DNA of 13,455 nucleotides from JAZLJD01 sp045617725 (lineage in GTDB: Bacteria; Bacillota; Clostridia; Lachnospirales; Lachnospiraceae): contig JAZLJD010000046.1 in the NCBI GenBank assembly GCA_045617725.1, positions 1 to 13,455 on the forward strand, in the 5' to 3' direction. A model generated the notes under the pieces. That model ran no database searches and was not told the origin of the DNA. It worked only from the letters and a program-made list of their open reading frames with translations. Each line of letters starts with the position of its first letter. The first letter of the stretch is position 1. Below, piece by piece: positions 1 through 7,885 of the stretch. A program made the position numbers and the translations under genes.

Positions 1-2783
1 GATTTAAGTTCTCTCTCAAGTCGTTCAAGAACTATATCCGGCAAATCCGGTCCATATATCTCATGCGCTTTGTTATAACAAATCTCTGTAAGAATGTTTT
101 CGGAATTTTCAATTACGGGAGGACACTTATCCGGTCTTACGGGGGATATGTGCTCGCACATATCCGCTATCATGTTCGTATTGGTAATGACGATTTCTTC
201 TGCCTTCTCGGAGCCCAGATAGTTAAACTCCGCGAGCATTTCCTCCGTGGTACGGAGATACAGGGGAGCCTGCTCATCCGCATCGTCATATCCGTTGCCG
301 GCCATAATGATGCGTCTGTATATTTCATCCTCAGGGTCCATAAAGTGCACGTCACAGGTTGCAACCACAGGCTTATGGAAATCGTCTCCGAGTTTGATAA
401 TCTCTTTATTTAATCGAATCAGATCCTCATCCGAATTGATATCCTCATACTTGTCGGAGCGAATCATGAAGCGGTTATTTCCAAGAGGCTGTACCTCAAG
501 GTAGTCATAGAATTCCACGATCTGCGCAATACGTTCCGGACTCTGTCCTTCCAAAACGGCCTGGAACAGCTCGCCCGCCTCACAGGCGGAACCTACCAGA
601 AGACCTTCCCGGTACTGATTCAAAAGGCTCTTCGGGATTTTGGGGAATCTCTTAAAATAAGTAAGGTGCGAAGCGGAAATCAAGCGGTACAGATTCACTC
701 TTCCGGTATTGTTTCGGGCCAGAATAATAACGTGATACGGCTTTAAAGAACGAACCGATTCCACATCCTTCTCCATGGCTTCCAAAAGACCCGAAAGAGA
801 CGTGATATCCCGCTGCTCCAGATTCTCCACAAACTTAAGGAAAATCTGTGCGGTTGCTTCGGCATCATCCACTGCACGGTGATGATGAGGAAGACTTATG
901 GACAAAAGCTTAACGAGGGCATCCAGGTTATGCTTGGCATGGTTCGGATACAAAAAGCGCGCAACTGCCAGGGTATCCACAAAGCATAACTTACGACTGT
1001 CTCCCTGTCGCTTCATATTCTCATGAATAAAGCTCATATCAAACTGTGCATTATGAGCTACCATGGTGCAGCCTTCACAGAACTTAAGGAATTCGGGCAG
1101 AACCTGCTCGATGGAAGGCGAATCCACTACCATGCTGTCCTTAATGCTTGTGAGCTGCTCGATTCGATAAGGAATCGGTCGATGCGGATTCACAAAGGTG
1201 GAATACCGATCAACAATCTGACCGGCCTGAATCTTCACGGCGCCGATTTCAATGATACAGTCATTGACGGGCGAAAATCCGGTTGTTTCGATATCAAATA
1301 CCACAAAATCAGAATGAAACGACCGATCCTCCCCCAGGTTCTCAACGGACTTTACAAGGTCATCTACCAGATATCCTTCCACGCCATAGATTACCTTAAA
1401 GAAATCATTGGGATCCGGATGTTCATCTCCGGCTGCCTTGCGTTTCTCTTTCTCGGGCTTCCAAAAATCATCCCAGGTGTGATTGGCATCGGGGAACGCC
1501 TGTACGACACCATGGTCCGTAATGGCAAGGGCACGATGTCCCCAGCTGTAAGCACGTTTCACAAGGTCCGTAACATCCGTGATACCGTCCATATCGCTCA
1601 TCTTCGTATGGCAATGCAGTTCGACACGCTTTCGAACCGCGGTGTCTTCACGCATCACACGGAAATCTTTTATCTTCATAATGCCCTTGACGGAGCCGAT
1701 TATATGGTCTTTGTCGTACGCATCGTACTGTAACATACCTTCGAAAAGGAAGAACTTCTTCTCAACCAGCACATCCTTGAGTTCGTCATACTGCTCGGGA
1801 TGTAAAAACAGTTTGACCGTCATGGTATCCGTAAAATCGGTTACTTCCATCTTGTAGATATGGCGATCGTCCTTGATTGTACGGTCCTCGACCATGCGGA
1901 TCTGACCTCTTATGATGACATTCGTATCCTCAGGTTTAATGGACGAAATGGGAACCGACTCGCCCATGATATCGTAGCCGAATACCGTATTGGGGTCCTC
2001 GCTCTTCTTTCTTGAATAGGAGGAATACTCCCTGCGGGGCCGCTCGTTCTCCGTGCCCTTTTGCACCTTCTGGGGAGCTTCCTTCGTGGGCTTCGAAGCC
2101 TTATTCTCGGAGGCCTTTCCGAGATCACCCTGAGGCTTTCCTTTCTCTTTCTCCTTGGGAACCGCGCCGATTACATCCTGCGAATTGTCCTTCTCCTCGG
2201 GGGTGTTTCGTTTACGGATGGCTTCCACCATCTGCTCCACCTTCAGGGCATTCTCTTCCGCGAAGCGGCTGTGCTTCTCCTCGTGGCTGATTTCTACGGC
2301 AATGCGGGTCTCCACATGGCATCTGGCATTGAAAACCTCACTCAGAAAATTCTCCAGTTCCTCCTGCTTCATAACGGCCAGGGTCGACTGCTCAAGCGTA
2401 AATACCGTCATGCCGTCCTCAAAAGCGACCTGCGCGGTTTTTAAAAGGGAGGCCATAACGTGATCCTGCTGTTGCAATTCAAAAACCAGCGAATCCTTAT
2501 ATGCTTCGTATAAATTCTCGGGAGTATACAGTTTTGACAAAGAAAAATCGGGCAGAATATAGACTTTCATCTGCCCATTAAAACAAACCTCACTGATGGC
2601 ATCCTGCATGCGGAATATCGCCTCGGCAGGAATCAGGTGATTTGAAGAAATGTAAACGCGAATAGCATCTCCCAAATGATTTCGTGCAATACGAAGAATG
2701 TGTACATCGTTAAATTCTTCCCGGTACACGGAAGGGAGAGACTGCTGATTTACTTTAAAAACATCTAAAAAACTATCTGTCAT
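1..2783 (-). CDS. polC: DNA polymerase III alpha subunit, PolC type (partial, C-terminus beyond the window)
   Basis: Replicative polymerase of Bacillota with built-in 3'-5' proofreading. About 927 codons are present without a stop; the family is usually 1400-1500 residues, so most of the catalytic palm and the fingers lie past the left edge. Order seen: N-terminal domain (about 1-210), a Lys/Glu/Pro-rich linker (about 225-290), an OB-fold region, a PHP domain starting at H390-C-H392, and a DnaQ-like exonuclease (D497-I-E499-T-T-G to H635-R-A-V-D-D640) inserted in the PHP domain, which resumes around C-D811-V-H813. This nested layout is diagnostic of PolC rather than DnaE. Candidate PHP metal ligands H390, H392, D399, H424, E469, D811 and H813 are all present. 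The ATG start overlaps the ispG stop (ATGA), implying translational coupling; the upstream ribosome binding site is weak. The exonuclease Asp lies roughly 70 residues later than in B. subtilis PolC (recalled as about 425), mostly through the longer N-terminal part. Confidence 0.97.
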   Translation of the reverse strand, partial: MTDSFLDVFKVNQQSLPSVYREEFNDVHILRIARNHLGDAIRVYISSNHLIPAEAIFRMQDAISEVCFNGQMKVYILPDFSLSKLYTPENLYEAYKDSLVFELQQQDHVMASLLKTAQVAFEDGMTVFTLEQSTLAVMKQEELENFLSEVFNARCHVETRIAVEISHEEKHSRFAEENALKVEQMVEAIRKRNTPEEKDNSQDVIGAVPKEKEKGKPQGDLGKASENKASKPTKEAPQKVQKGTENERPRREYSSYSRKKSEDPNTVFGYDIMGESVPISSIKPEDTNVIIRGQIRMVEDRTIKDDRHIYKMEVTDFTDTMTVKLFLHPEQYDELKDVLVEKKFFLFEGMLQYDAYDKDHIIGSVKGIMKIKDFRVMREDTAVRKRVELHCHTKMSDMDGITDVTDLVKRAYSWGHRALAITDHGVVQAFPDANHTWDDFWKPEKEKRKAAGDEHPDPNDFFKVIYGVEGYLVDDLVKSVENLGEDRSFHSDFVVFDIETTGFSPVNDCIIEIGAVKIQAGQIVDRYSTFVNPHRPIPYRIEQLTSIKDSMVVDSPSIEQVLPEFLKFCEGCTMVAHNAQFDMSFIHENMKRQGDSRKLCFVDTLAVARFLYPNHAKHNLDALVKLLSISLPHHHRAVDDAEATAQIFLKFVENLEQRDITSLSGLLEAMEKDVESVRSLKPYHVIILARNNTGRVNLYRLISASHLTYFKRFPKIPKSLLNQYREGLLVGSACEAGELFQAVLEGQSPERIAQIVEFYDYLEVQPLGNNRFMIRSDKYEDINSDEDLIRLNKEIIKLGDDFHKPVVATCDVHFMDPEDEIYRRIIMAGNGYDDADEQAPLYLRTTEEMLAEFNYLGSEKAEEIVITNTNMIADMCEHISPVRPDKCPPVIENSENILTEICYNKAHEIYGPDLPDIVLERLERELK

Positions 2784-3844
2784 ATCGTACCACTGTTCCA
2801 ATTATCCAATTCATATTTCAAGGCGGAAAGGAGTTCCGATTCCGGCATCTTCCGAAGAATCTGTCCCTTCTTAAACAAAAGTCCTTCCCCGTCGCCACCT
2901 GCAATACCGAGGTCCGCTTCTCTGGCTTCACCGGGTCCGTTCACAATACAACCCATGACGGCTACCTTAATATTCAAAGGATAGTCCTCCACAAGCTTCT
3001 CTACCTTGGTGGCAAGCTCAATCAGGTTAATCCTGGTACGTCCGCAGGTCGGGCAGGATACCACTTCGATTCCTTCCTTCCTAAGTCCCAGGGTGCGGAG
3101 AATCAGTCTGGCGGAGTAGATTTCCTCTACGGGGTCCGCCGTCAGGGATACACGAATCGTATCGCCGATTCCGCTGCCCAAAATCATGGCAAGACCGATG
3201 GATGACTTGATGTTACCGCTTGTAATCGTTCCTGCTTCCGTAATACCCACATGCAGGGGATAAGGAGTCTTCCCTGCAATCAGTTCATGCGCTCTTGCAC
3301 ACATCAGAACATTGCTGGTCTTTATGGAAATAACAAGATTGTCGTAGTTCATGGATTCAATGAGATGCACCTGATTCAGGGCACTCTCCACGATGCCTTC
3401 CGCCGTAACGCCTCCGTTTTGTTCCACGATTTCCTTCTCAAGTGAGCCGGAATTCACGCCGATACGAATCGGGATATTATGCTCTCTTGCGGCATCCACT
3501 ACGGCTCTGACACGGTCGTTGCTTCCGATATTGCCGGGATTTATGCGGATTTTATCTGCTCCGTTCTCGATGGCCATAATCGCCATTTTGTAATCAAAAT
3601 GGATATCCGCAACCAGCGGAATGCTGATTTCTTTCTTGATTTCTGCTATGGCACGGGCTGCTTCCTCGTTCGGAACCGTACAGCGGATAATCTCACATCC
3701 GGCCTTCTCAAGGCGATGAATCTGCTCGACGGTAGCCTTCACGTCCTGCGTTTTGGTATTCGTCATGGACTGAATCAGAATCGGATTACCACCACCGATT
3801 ACACGATTCCCGATATGAATAACTTTTGTCTCGTCTCTATACAT
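2780..3844 (-). CDS. ispG: 4-hydroxy-3-methylbut-2-enyl diphosphate synthase (flavodoxin/ferredoxin)
   Basis: IspG (GcpE) converts 2-C-methyl-erythritol 2,4-cyclodiphosphate to HMBPP, the penultimate MEP-pathway step, in the cytoplasm using a [4Fe-4S] cluster. The 354-residue protein has an N-terminal TIM-barrel (QSMTNTKT near 25, ADIHFDY near 79, KIRINPGNIG near 98) and a C-terminal Fe-S domain with cluster ligands C264 and C267 (CPTCGRT), C299 and E306 (GCIVNGPGEA), all intact. I chose the ATG at 3844 because GAGG lies 6 nt before it; an upstream TTG at 3856 would place that ribosome binding site inside the gene. Its stop overlaps the polC start by 4 nt, and it lies 33 nt after rseP. It shares the operon with dxr (an earlier MEP step) and uppS (an isoprenoid consumer). 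It occupies the place between rseP and polC that proS has in Bacillus. Confidence 0.97.
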   Translation of the reverse strand: MYRDETKVIHIGNRVIGGGNPILIQSMTNTKTQDVKATVEQIHRLEKAGCEIIRCTVPNEEAARAIAEIKKEISIPLVADIHFDYKMAIMAIENGADKIRINPGNIGSNDRVRAVVDAAREHNIPIRIGVNSGSLEKEIVEQNGGVTAEGIVESALNQVHLIESMNYDNLVISIKTSNVLMCARAHELIAGKTPYPLHVGITEAGTITSGNIKSSIGLAMILGSGIGDTIRVSLTADPVEEIYSARLILRTLGLRKEGIEVVSCPTCGRTRINLIELATKVEKLVEDYPLNIKVAVMGCIVNGPGEAREADLGIAGGDGEGLLFKKGQILRKMPESELLSALKYELDNWNSGTI

Positions 3845-3850
3845 AGCATA

Positions 3851-3855
3851 CCTCA
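3851..3855 (-). promoter_or_regulatory. Ribosome binding site deciding the ispG start
   Basis: On the minus strand TGAGG is followed by 6 nt and then the ATG at 3844-3842. This favours that ATG over the in-frame TTG four codons upstream, which itself overlaps the site. Confidence 0.75.
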
Positions 3856-3877
3856 AAATTATTATTTCTATGTCCCA

Positions 3878-5032
3878 TTAACGGAACAGTCGCGCAATAT
3901 CGTTATAAAATACAAAAATCATAATGATGATTAAGAGGATGAAACCAATGAGCTGTACGATAGCTTCTTTTTGGCGCTCCACCGGCTTTCCTCTCACAAT
4001 CTCGATGAAATTGAACAACAGCTTGCCACCGTCCAGGCCCGGAATGGGCAAAAGATTAATGACGCCCAGGTTCACGCTGACCAGCGTCGCGAAATTAAGG
4101 AGCGAGAGGATGGTCGTGGAAATGCCATAGGGCTCTGCCTCCTCAATCACGTCACCCACCATGGTAACCATACCGACGGGGCCCGAAATCTCGTCCCGCG
4201 TCAGCTGTCCCGCAAACAGCATCACAAGGCTCTTCACGGAATAATGGAGCCAATAACGAACCTCGTAAAACCCGTACTGAATCGCCGTTTTGAAACTCGG
4301 TTCCACGAGCGAGCCCGAAAAGCCCATCAGGTACCTGCCCGTTTCGGCATCGTAATACGGTGTAATCTCCGTCTTAAACTTCTGACCGTCCCTTTTGTAC
4401 ACTACATCCATGGGATGGTCCTTGTTCAGATAATTGATAAGCGTAATCTCCGGAAGAATGAAAACCCGCTCGCCGTCAATTCGAATAATCCGGTCACCCT
4501 CCATAAGGCCTGCCTGTGCAGCCGGGCTGTTCTCCTCCACAGAGCTTACAAGCGGAATCACTTCCTGCGAGAATCCGACGATAATAATTGCCATGATGAG
4601 GCCCAAAATAAAGTTGAACAGGGGGCCTGCAAAGGTAGTTGCGATACGCTTCCAAACCGGCGCATCGAGGAACAGCAGCTTCTCCTCCTTGAAATCTTCC
4701 TTCATCTTGAGTTGCTTAAGGTCCGTTTCCTTTTTAGGTGCCTCGCCCTCTCCCTTCGTATCAAGAAGCAGATCCGCTTTTTCCTTGATGGATGTATTCA
4801 TGGGGTCGGTTTCTTCGCCCTCAAAGATGCAGGCGCCGCCCAGCGGCAAAAGACGAAGCACATAGTACGTGCCTCCCTTATGAAAACCGCACAGCTTCGG
4901 GCCGAAGCCAATCGTGAATTCCTGCACGGAAATTCCGTTAAGTTTGGCAATCAGGAAGTGCCCAAACTCATGTGCAATTACTACCATGCAAAAAAGAATA
5001 AAAAATACCAAAATACTTACTATTGTTTTCAT
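3878..5032 (-). CDS. rseP: Site-2 intramembrane zinc metalloprotease RseP/RasP
   Basis: Membrane protease that cuts substrates within the bilayer, in the family releasing anti-sigma factors (RsiW in Bacillus) and clearing signal-peptide remnants. The 384-residue protein has a first membrane segment carrying the zinc motif H21-E-F-G-H25, a second around 134-154 with GPLFNFILG, one PDZ domain (about 160-240, with the ligand-loop-like stretch ENSPAAQAGLMEGD), and the third catalytic motif NLLPIPGLDGG (326-336) before a C-terminal membrane helix. The ATG has AGGAG only 3 nt upstream, a rather short spacing, but starting here puts HExxH at the usual residue about 21. It begins 17 nt after dxr. Odd: about 50 highly charged Lys/Glu residues (71-122) lie between the first membrane segment and the GPLFN helix. 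Confidence 0.96.
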   Translation of the reverse strand: MKTIVSILVFFILFCMVVIAHEFGHFLIAKLNGISVQEFTIGFGPKLCGFHKGGTYYVLRLLPLGGACIFEGEETDPMNTSIKEKADLLLDTKGEGEAPKKETDLKQLKMKEDFKEEKLLFLDAPVWKRIATTFAGPLFNFILGLIMAIIIVGFSQEVIPLVSSVEENSPAAQAGLMEGDRIIRIDGERVFILPEITLINYLNKDHPMDVVYKRDGQKFKTEITPYYDAETGRYLMGFSGSLVEPSFKTAIQYGFYEVRYWLHYSVKSLVMLFAGQLTRDEISGPVGMVTMVGDVIEEAEPYGISTTILSLLNFATLVSVNLGVINLLPIPGLDGGKLLFNFIEIVRGKPVERQKEAIVQLIGFILLIIIMIFVFYNDIARLFR

Positions 5033-5049
5033 AAGCTCCTCTAAATCCG

Positions 5050-6198
5050 TTAAACAGCTTTCCGTCTGACTATATCGCGTGCTTCCTGCTCCATAGCCAG
5101 TATTTCTTCAAGATTCGGCTCGGCTATGCAGTGATGATCCGCCATTGCTTCCCCAATCAGGCGGGGAATATCCAAAAATCCTATCTTGCGGCTTAAGAAC
5201 AGGGCCACGGCCTCTTCATTGGCCGCATTGAATACGGTAGGCATGCTTCCGCCGGCTTCAATGGCCTTATAAGCAAAACGTAAGCCTTCAAATCGCTCAA
5301 AATCCGGTTTCTCAAATGTCAGTTGCGAGATTGTGAATAAATCCGCTTTCGGTCCCGGCATGAAACGTCTCTCAGGATAAAAAAGAGCATACTGAATCGG
5401 AAGCTTCATATCGGGAAGTCCCATCTGCCCGATAATGGCACCGTCTTCAAACATAACGGCGGAGTGCAGAATACTCTGTGGATGTACAACCACCTGAATC
5501 GCATCTGCGGAAACTCCGAATAGCCATTTGGCTTCCATGACTTCCAATCCCTTATTGACCATGGTAGCACTGTCTATGGTAATTTTATTTCCCATGTTCC
5601 AGTTGGGATGACGAAGTGCATCCTCTACCTTTATGTTCTTCATATCCTCAAGCGGCGTCTTGCGGAACGGTCCGCCGGATGCCGTTAAAAGAATCTTGGA
5701 AAGACGGCCCCTATCCTCTCCGTTTAAGGACTGGAAGATGGCACTGTGCTCGCTGTCAATGGGAAGAATGGAAACGCCCTCCTGCGCTGCAGCCTTCATG
5801 ACAAGATGGCCTGCCGTTACGAGGGTTTCTTTATTGGCAAGACATACCTTTTTATGGGCCTTAATCGCCGCAAGCGTGGGCCTTATGCCTATCATGCCGA
5901 CCACTGCCGTAACCACACAGGTTGCGGAAGGAAGCGTTGCCGCCTCAATCATTCCATCCATACCGGATTCCACGCGGATATCGGTATCCTTAAGAGCAAT
6001 ACGCAGCTTACTTGCGGCACTTTCATCGCTCAAGACCACGAGCTCCGGATGAAATTCACGCGCCTGCTTCTCGAGCAGTTCCGCGTTACGACCCGCTACC
6101 AGCGCTACTACCTGAAGGTCCTTGCTATAGCATCTCACTATATCCAGGGTCTGGGTTCCGATGGAACCCGTCGATCCCAAAATCGTCAATCGTTGCAT
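5050..6198 (-). CDS. dxr: 1-deoxy-D-xylulose 5-phosphate reductoisomerase
   Basis: Dxr (IspC) rearranges and reduces DXP to 2-C-methyl-D-erythritol 4-phosphate with NADPH, the first committed MEP step and the target of fosmidomycin. The 382-residue length is typical. Visible motifs: NADPH-binding GSTGSIG (8-14), ANKE (121-124), divalent metal ligands D148 and E150 (PIDSEHSAIFQ) and E219 (NKGLEVMEAKWLF), SGGPF (174-178) near the flexible loop, and HPNWNMG (198-204). The ATG is preceded by AGAGGTG at about 6 nt. It lies 13 nt after cdsA and 17 nt before rseP, within the isoprenoid/lipid part of the operon, with ispG two genes downstream. Confidence 0.98.
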   Translation of the reverse strand: MQRLTILGSTGSIGTQTLDIVRCYSKDLQVVALVAGRNAELLEKQAREFHPELVVLSDESAASKLRIALKDTDIRVESGMDGMIEAATLPSATCVVTAVVGMIGIRPTLAAIKAHKKVCLANKETLVTAGHLVMKAAAQEGVSILPIDSEHSAIFQSLNGEDRGRLSKILLTASGGPFRKTPLEDMKNIKVEDALRHPNWNMGNKITIDSATMVNKGLEVMEAKWLFGVSADAIQVVVHPQSILHSAVMFEDGAIIGQMGLPDMKLPIQYALFYPERRFMPGPKADLFTISQLTFEKPDFERFEGLRFAYKAIEAGGSMPTVFNAANEEAVALFLSRKIGFLDIPRLIGEAMADHHCIAEPNLEEILAMEQEARDIVRRKAV

Positions 6199-6211
6199 GA
6201 CTCACACCTCT

Positions 6212-7030
6212 TTAGAAGAATAATACTGCCAAAAAGTACACGATGGGTGCCGTCACGATTACCGAATCGAAACGGTCCATAATGCCTCCGTGTCCCGGAA
6301 TCAGATGTCCGAAATCCTTAATTCCGTGATTCCGTTTGATACCGGAAGCTGCCAGATCCCCAATCTGGGAAATAATGCTTCCCAGCGCCGAAATGACCGC
6401 AAATACCCAGATGCAGTCTGCACCCTTGTCCGCAATATGGTGAAACACGGAAAGTCCGAACAACGCCCCCGCGAAAGCGGCTCCGCATACCCCTCCGATG
6501 CAACCGGCCAGTGACTTTTTCGGGCTCAAAAGGGGGAATACTTTTCTTTTGCCAAAAAGCATTCCGATGATATAGGCAAAAATATCGCAGGCCCAGGAGG
6601 AACACAGCACGAGCCATACGAAGATCTGACCGTGTTCCAGGCAGCGAATCTGGTAAATGAAACTAAGCATGACCGGGCCGTAAATCACGGAAAAGAAAGC
6701 CTCCGCAACCTTCGACGATTCATACTTGGGAAATCGAATGACAAAAATAACCAAAAATGCCGTCAGTACCATTACAATCGACAGAATGAAGTACACCGGC
6801 TCATGCTTAAATAAAAGCAAAAGATACATAAAGACCACGAAACCGTCTCCGATTACTTCCAAAGAGCAATAGCTCTCCCCCTCGGGCCTTATATGAAAAG
6901 CTTTTACAAGCTCATGATACGCAATAATGGAAATGGCCATCAGACCAAAGTTCATAACAATCCCGCCGAAATAAAACAGGATTGCCATAATGGATGCAAT
7001 AATGAATCCCCCATAGGTTCGCTTAAGCAT
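6212..7030 (-). CDS. cdsA: Phosphatidate cytidylyltransferase (CDP-diglyceride synthase)
   Basis: Integral membrane enzyme that makes CDP-diacylglycerol from CTP and phosphatidic acid, the precursor of phosphatidylglycerol and other phospholipids. The 272-residue protein is mostly hydrophobic with several predicted helices and ends in the family signature at 229-255 (SGIKRNHGIKDF, then GHGGIMDRFD), which holds the catalytic and Mg-binding Asp residues. The start at 7030 is chosen because GGAGGAG lies 6 nt upstream. An open frame reaches back to 7141, but that would bury 110 nt in uppS and add a non-membrane-like N-terminus. The gene overlaps the end of uppS by 8 nt, so its ribosome binding site is inside the uppS coding sequence and coupled translation is likely. 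Confidence 0.96.
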   Translation of the reverse strand: MLKRTYGGFIIASIMAILFYFGGIVMNFGLMAISIIAYHELVKAFHIRPEGESYCSLEVIGDGFVVFMYLLLLFKHEPVYFILSIVMVLTAFLVIFVIRFPKYESSKVAEAFFSVIYGPVMLSFIYQIRCLEHGQIFVWLVLCSSWACDIFAYIIGMLFGKRKVFPLLSPKKSLAGCIGGVCGAAFAGALFGLSVFHHIADKGADCIWVFAVISALGSIISQIGDLAASGIKRNHGIKDFGHLIPGHGGIMDRFDSVIVTAPIVYFLAVLFF

Positions 7031-7739
7031 TCTTGACTCCTCCGAATCTTCTGTCACGTTTATTATAAGCATCGATAGCTTTATCAAGCTCCGCCTCATT
7101 AAAGTCCGGCCAATGTACATCGGTAATGTAGAATTCCGCATAAGCCAGCTGCCAAAGGAGGAAATTGGATAGTCTTAGTTCCCCGCTCGTGCGAATCAAA
7201 AGATCCGGATCCGGGATGCCCTCCGTGTCCAAAAAGGATGCTACCGTATCCTGCGTTATATCACAGGGGTTCATTTCTCCGTTTTGTACCTTGGAAGCGA
7301 TGCTCCGACAGGCTCTCGTGATTTCATCCCGTCCGCCGTAGTTTAATGCAATCGTCAGCGTAAGTCCCGTGTAATCCTTTGTAGCCTCTTCCAGCGTATT
7401 TATGCTTTCCACGATATCTTCAGCCAGGCCGGAACGGTCGCCGATGACCCGCACACGCATGTTATTCTCTTTGGCCTTCTTAAGGGAAGACTTCATATAA
7501 TTCCGAAGAAGCTTCATAAGCGTATCCACTTCATCCTTCGGGCGCTTCCAGTTCTCCGTCGAAAAGGCATATGCCGTAATATACTTAACACCACGCTCGC
7601 TGGCGGCTCTCGTTATAACCTCAACATTGTCCGAGCCCTTCATATGTCCGTAGGAACGCGGCATTCCCTGGGCCTTGGCCCAACGTCCGTTTCCATCCAG
7701 AATTATTGCAATATGCTGTGGTATATGTCTTTCTTCCAT
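7023..7739 (-). CDS. uppS: Undecaprenyl diphosphate synthase (cis-prenyltransferase)
   Basis: UppS adds eight isopentenyl units to farnesyl diphosphate, giving the C55 lipid carrier for peptidoglycan and other surface glycans. The 238-residue protein has the family motifs in order: ILDGNGRWA with catalytic D15, a GH near 31, AFSTENW (58-64), and RTSGELRLSNFLLWQ (183-197) followed by AYAEFYITDVHWPDF, where E202 corresponds to the Mg-binding Glu. I take the ATG at 7739 because AAGGAG lies 6 nt upstream; an in-frame ATG at 7745 directly abuts that site. A 140-nt gap with a terminator and a hairpin separates it from frr, while it overlaps cdsA by 8 nt, so it may head a semi-independent unit. It uses the products of the Dxr/IspG pathway. 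Confidence 0.97.
   Translation of the reverse strand: MEERHIPQHIAIILDGNGRWAKAQGMPRSYGHMKGSDNVEVITRAASERGVKYITAYAFSTENWKRPKDEVDTLMKLLRNYMKSSLKKAKENNMRVRVIGDRSGLAEDIVESINTLEEATKDYTGLTLTIALNYGGRDEITRACRSIASKVQNGEMNPCDITQDTVASFLDTEGIPDPDLLIRTSGELRLSNFLLWQLAYAEFYITDVHWPDFNEAELDKAIDAYNKRDRRFGGVKNA
7037..7043 (-). promoter_or_regulatory. Ribosome binding site of cdsA inside the uppS 3' end
   Basis: GGAGGAG on the minus strand, 6 nt before the ATG at 7030-7028. It encodes the last Gly-Gly-Val codons of uppS and decides the cdsA start. Confidence 0.85.
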
Positions 7740-7745
7740 GTGCAT

Positions 7746-7751
7746 CTCCTT
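7746..7751 (-). promoter_or_regulatory. Ribosome binding site deciding the uppS start
   Basis: AAGGAG on the minus strand is followed by ATGCAC and then the ATG at 7739-7737, a 6-nt spacing. The ATG within the spacer has no room for this site and is the less likely start. Confidence 0.8.
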
Positions 7752-7755
7752 GTAA

Positions 7756-7781
7756 ATCGAGTAGGCTGACTCCTACTCGAT
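7756..7781 (-). other. Perfect 10-bp hairpin in the uppS leader
   Basis: ATCGAGTAGG, a 6-nt loop and CCTACTCGAT form a perfect 10-bp stem. The hairpin ends 4 nt before the AAGGAG of uppS. It has no T-tract after it, so it does not look like an intrinsic terminator. It could stabilise or processably cap the uppS mRNA, influence ribosome access, or be a small dispersed repeat. The structure is seen directly; its function is unknown. Confidence 0.6.
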
Positions 7782-7841
7782 GATTAGCAGTCGCCAAATG
7801 TCCTCCTGCGCAAGCGCGGTGTCCACTTGGCTCGTTGCCAT
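7773..7841 (-). other. 22-codon open frame of uncertain status between frr and uppS
   Basis: An ATG right after the frr terminator tail opens a 22-codon frame (it begins MATSQVDTALAQEDIWRL) whose TAG stop lies in the stem of the leader hairpin. No Shine-Dalgarno precedes the ATG; instead the terminator T-stretch does. The same frame is also open backwards through the terminator hairpin. The peptide has a protein-like composition, so it may be a relic of a mobile or repeat element or a leader peptide, but chance is also possible. A perfect AGGAGG (minus strand, 7802-7807) lies inside the frame. Confidence 0.2.
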
Positions 7842-7880
7842 AACAAAGAAAGGGGCCCCCGCACCGGGGCAGCCCCTTTT
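7842..7880 (-). terminator. Intrinsic terminator after frr
   Basis: On the minus strand AAAGGGGC pairs with GCCCCTTT (8 bp), with an inner CCCC/GGGG stem and a GGTGC loop, followed by the T-rich tail CTTTGTT. It lies 5 nt after the frr stop, where a terminator is expected. The stem is very GC-rich and the tail imperfect, so partial read-through into uppS is plausible. Confidence 0.8.
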
Positions 7881-7885
7881 ACCTT

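Noticed and set aside
1023..1733. 236-codon plus-strand open frame opposite polC
   Set aside because: It lies across the PHP and exonuclease domains of PolC and shows no family motif; an antisense shadow.
3971..5044. 357-codon plus-strand open frame opposite rseP
   Set aside because: It is antisense to a gene with full RseP motifs, has no recognisable domain, is rich in His/Arg/Asn as antisense frames are, and has no convincing ribosome binding site.
6318..6617. 99-codon minus-strand frame inside cdsA
   Set aside because: It is a shifted-frame copy of the CdsA region, Arg- and Gly-rich, without motifs; CdsA itself is intact, so this is not a frameshift.
7031..7141. 37-residue upstream extension of cdsA
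   Set aside because: It overlaps uppS by over 110 nt in another frame; the ATG at 7030 has an ideal ribosome binding site and gives a normal membrane N-terminus.
7742..7842. Possible promoter for uppS
   Set aside because: TTGCGC and GCTAAT are 19 nt apart and poorly match the consensus; I cannot support a promoter call here.
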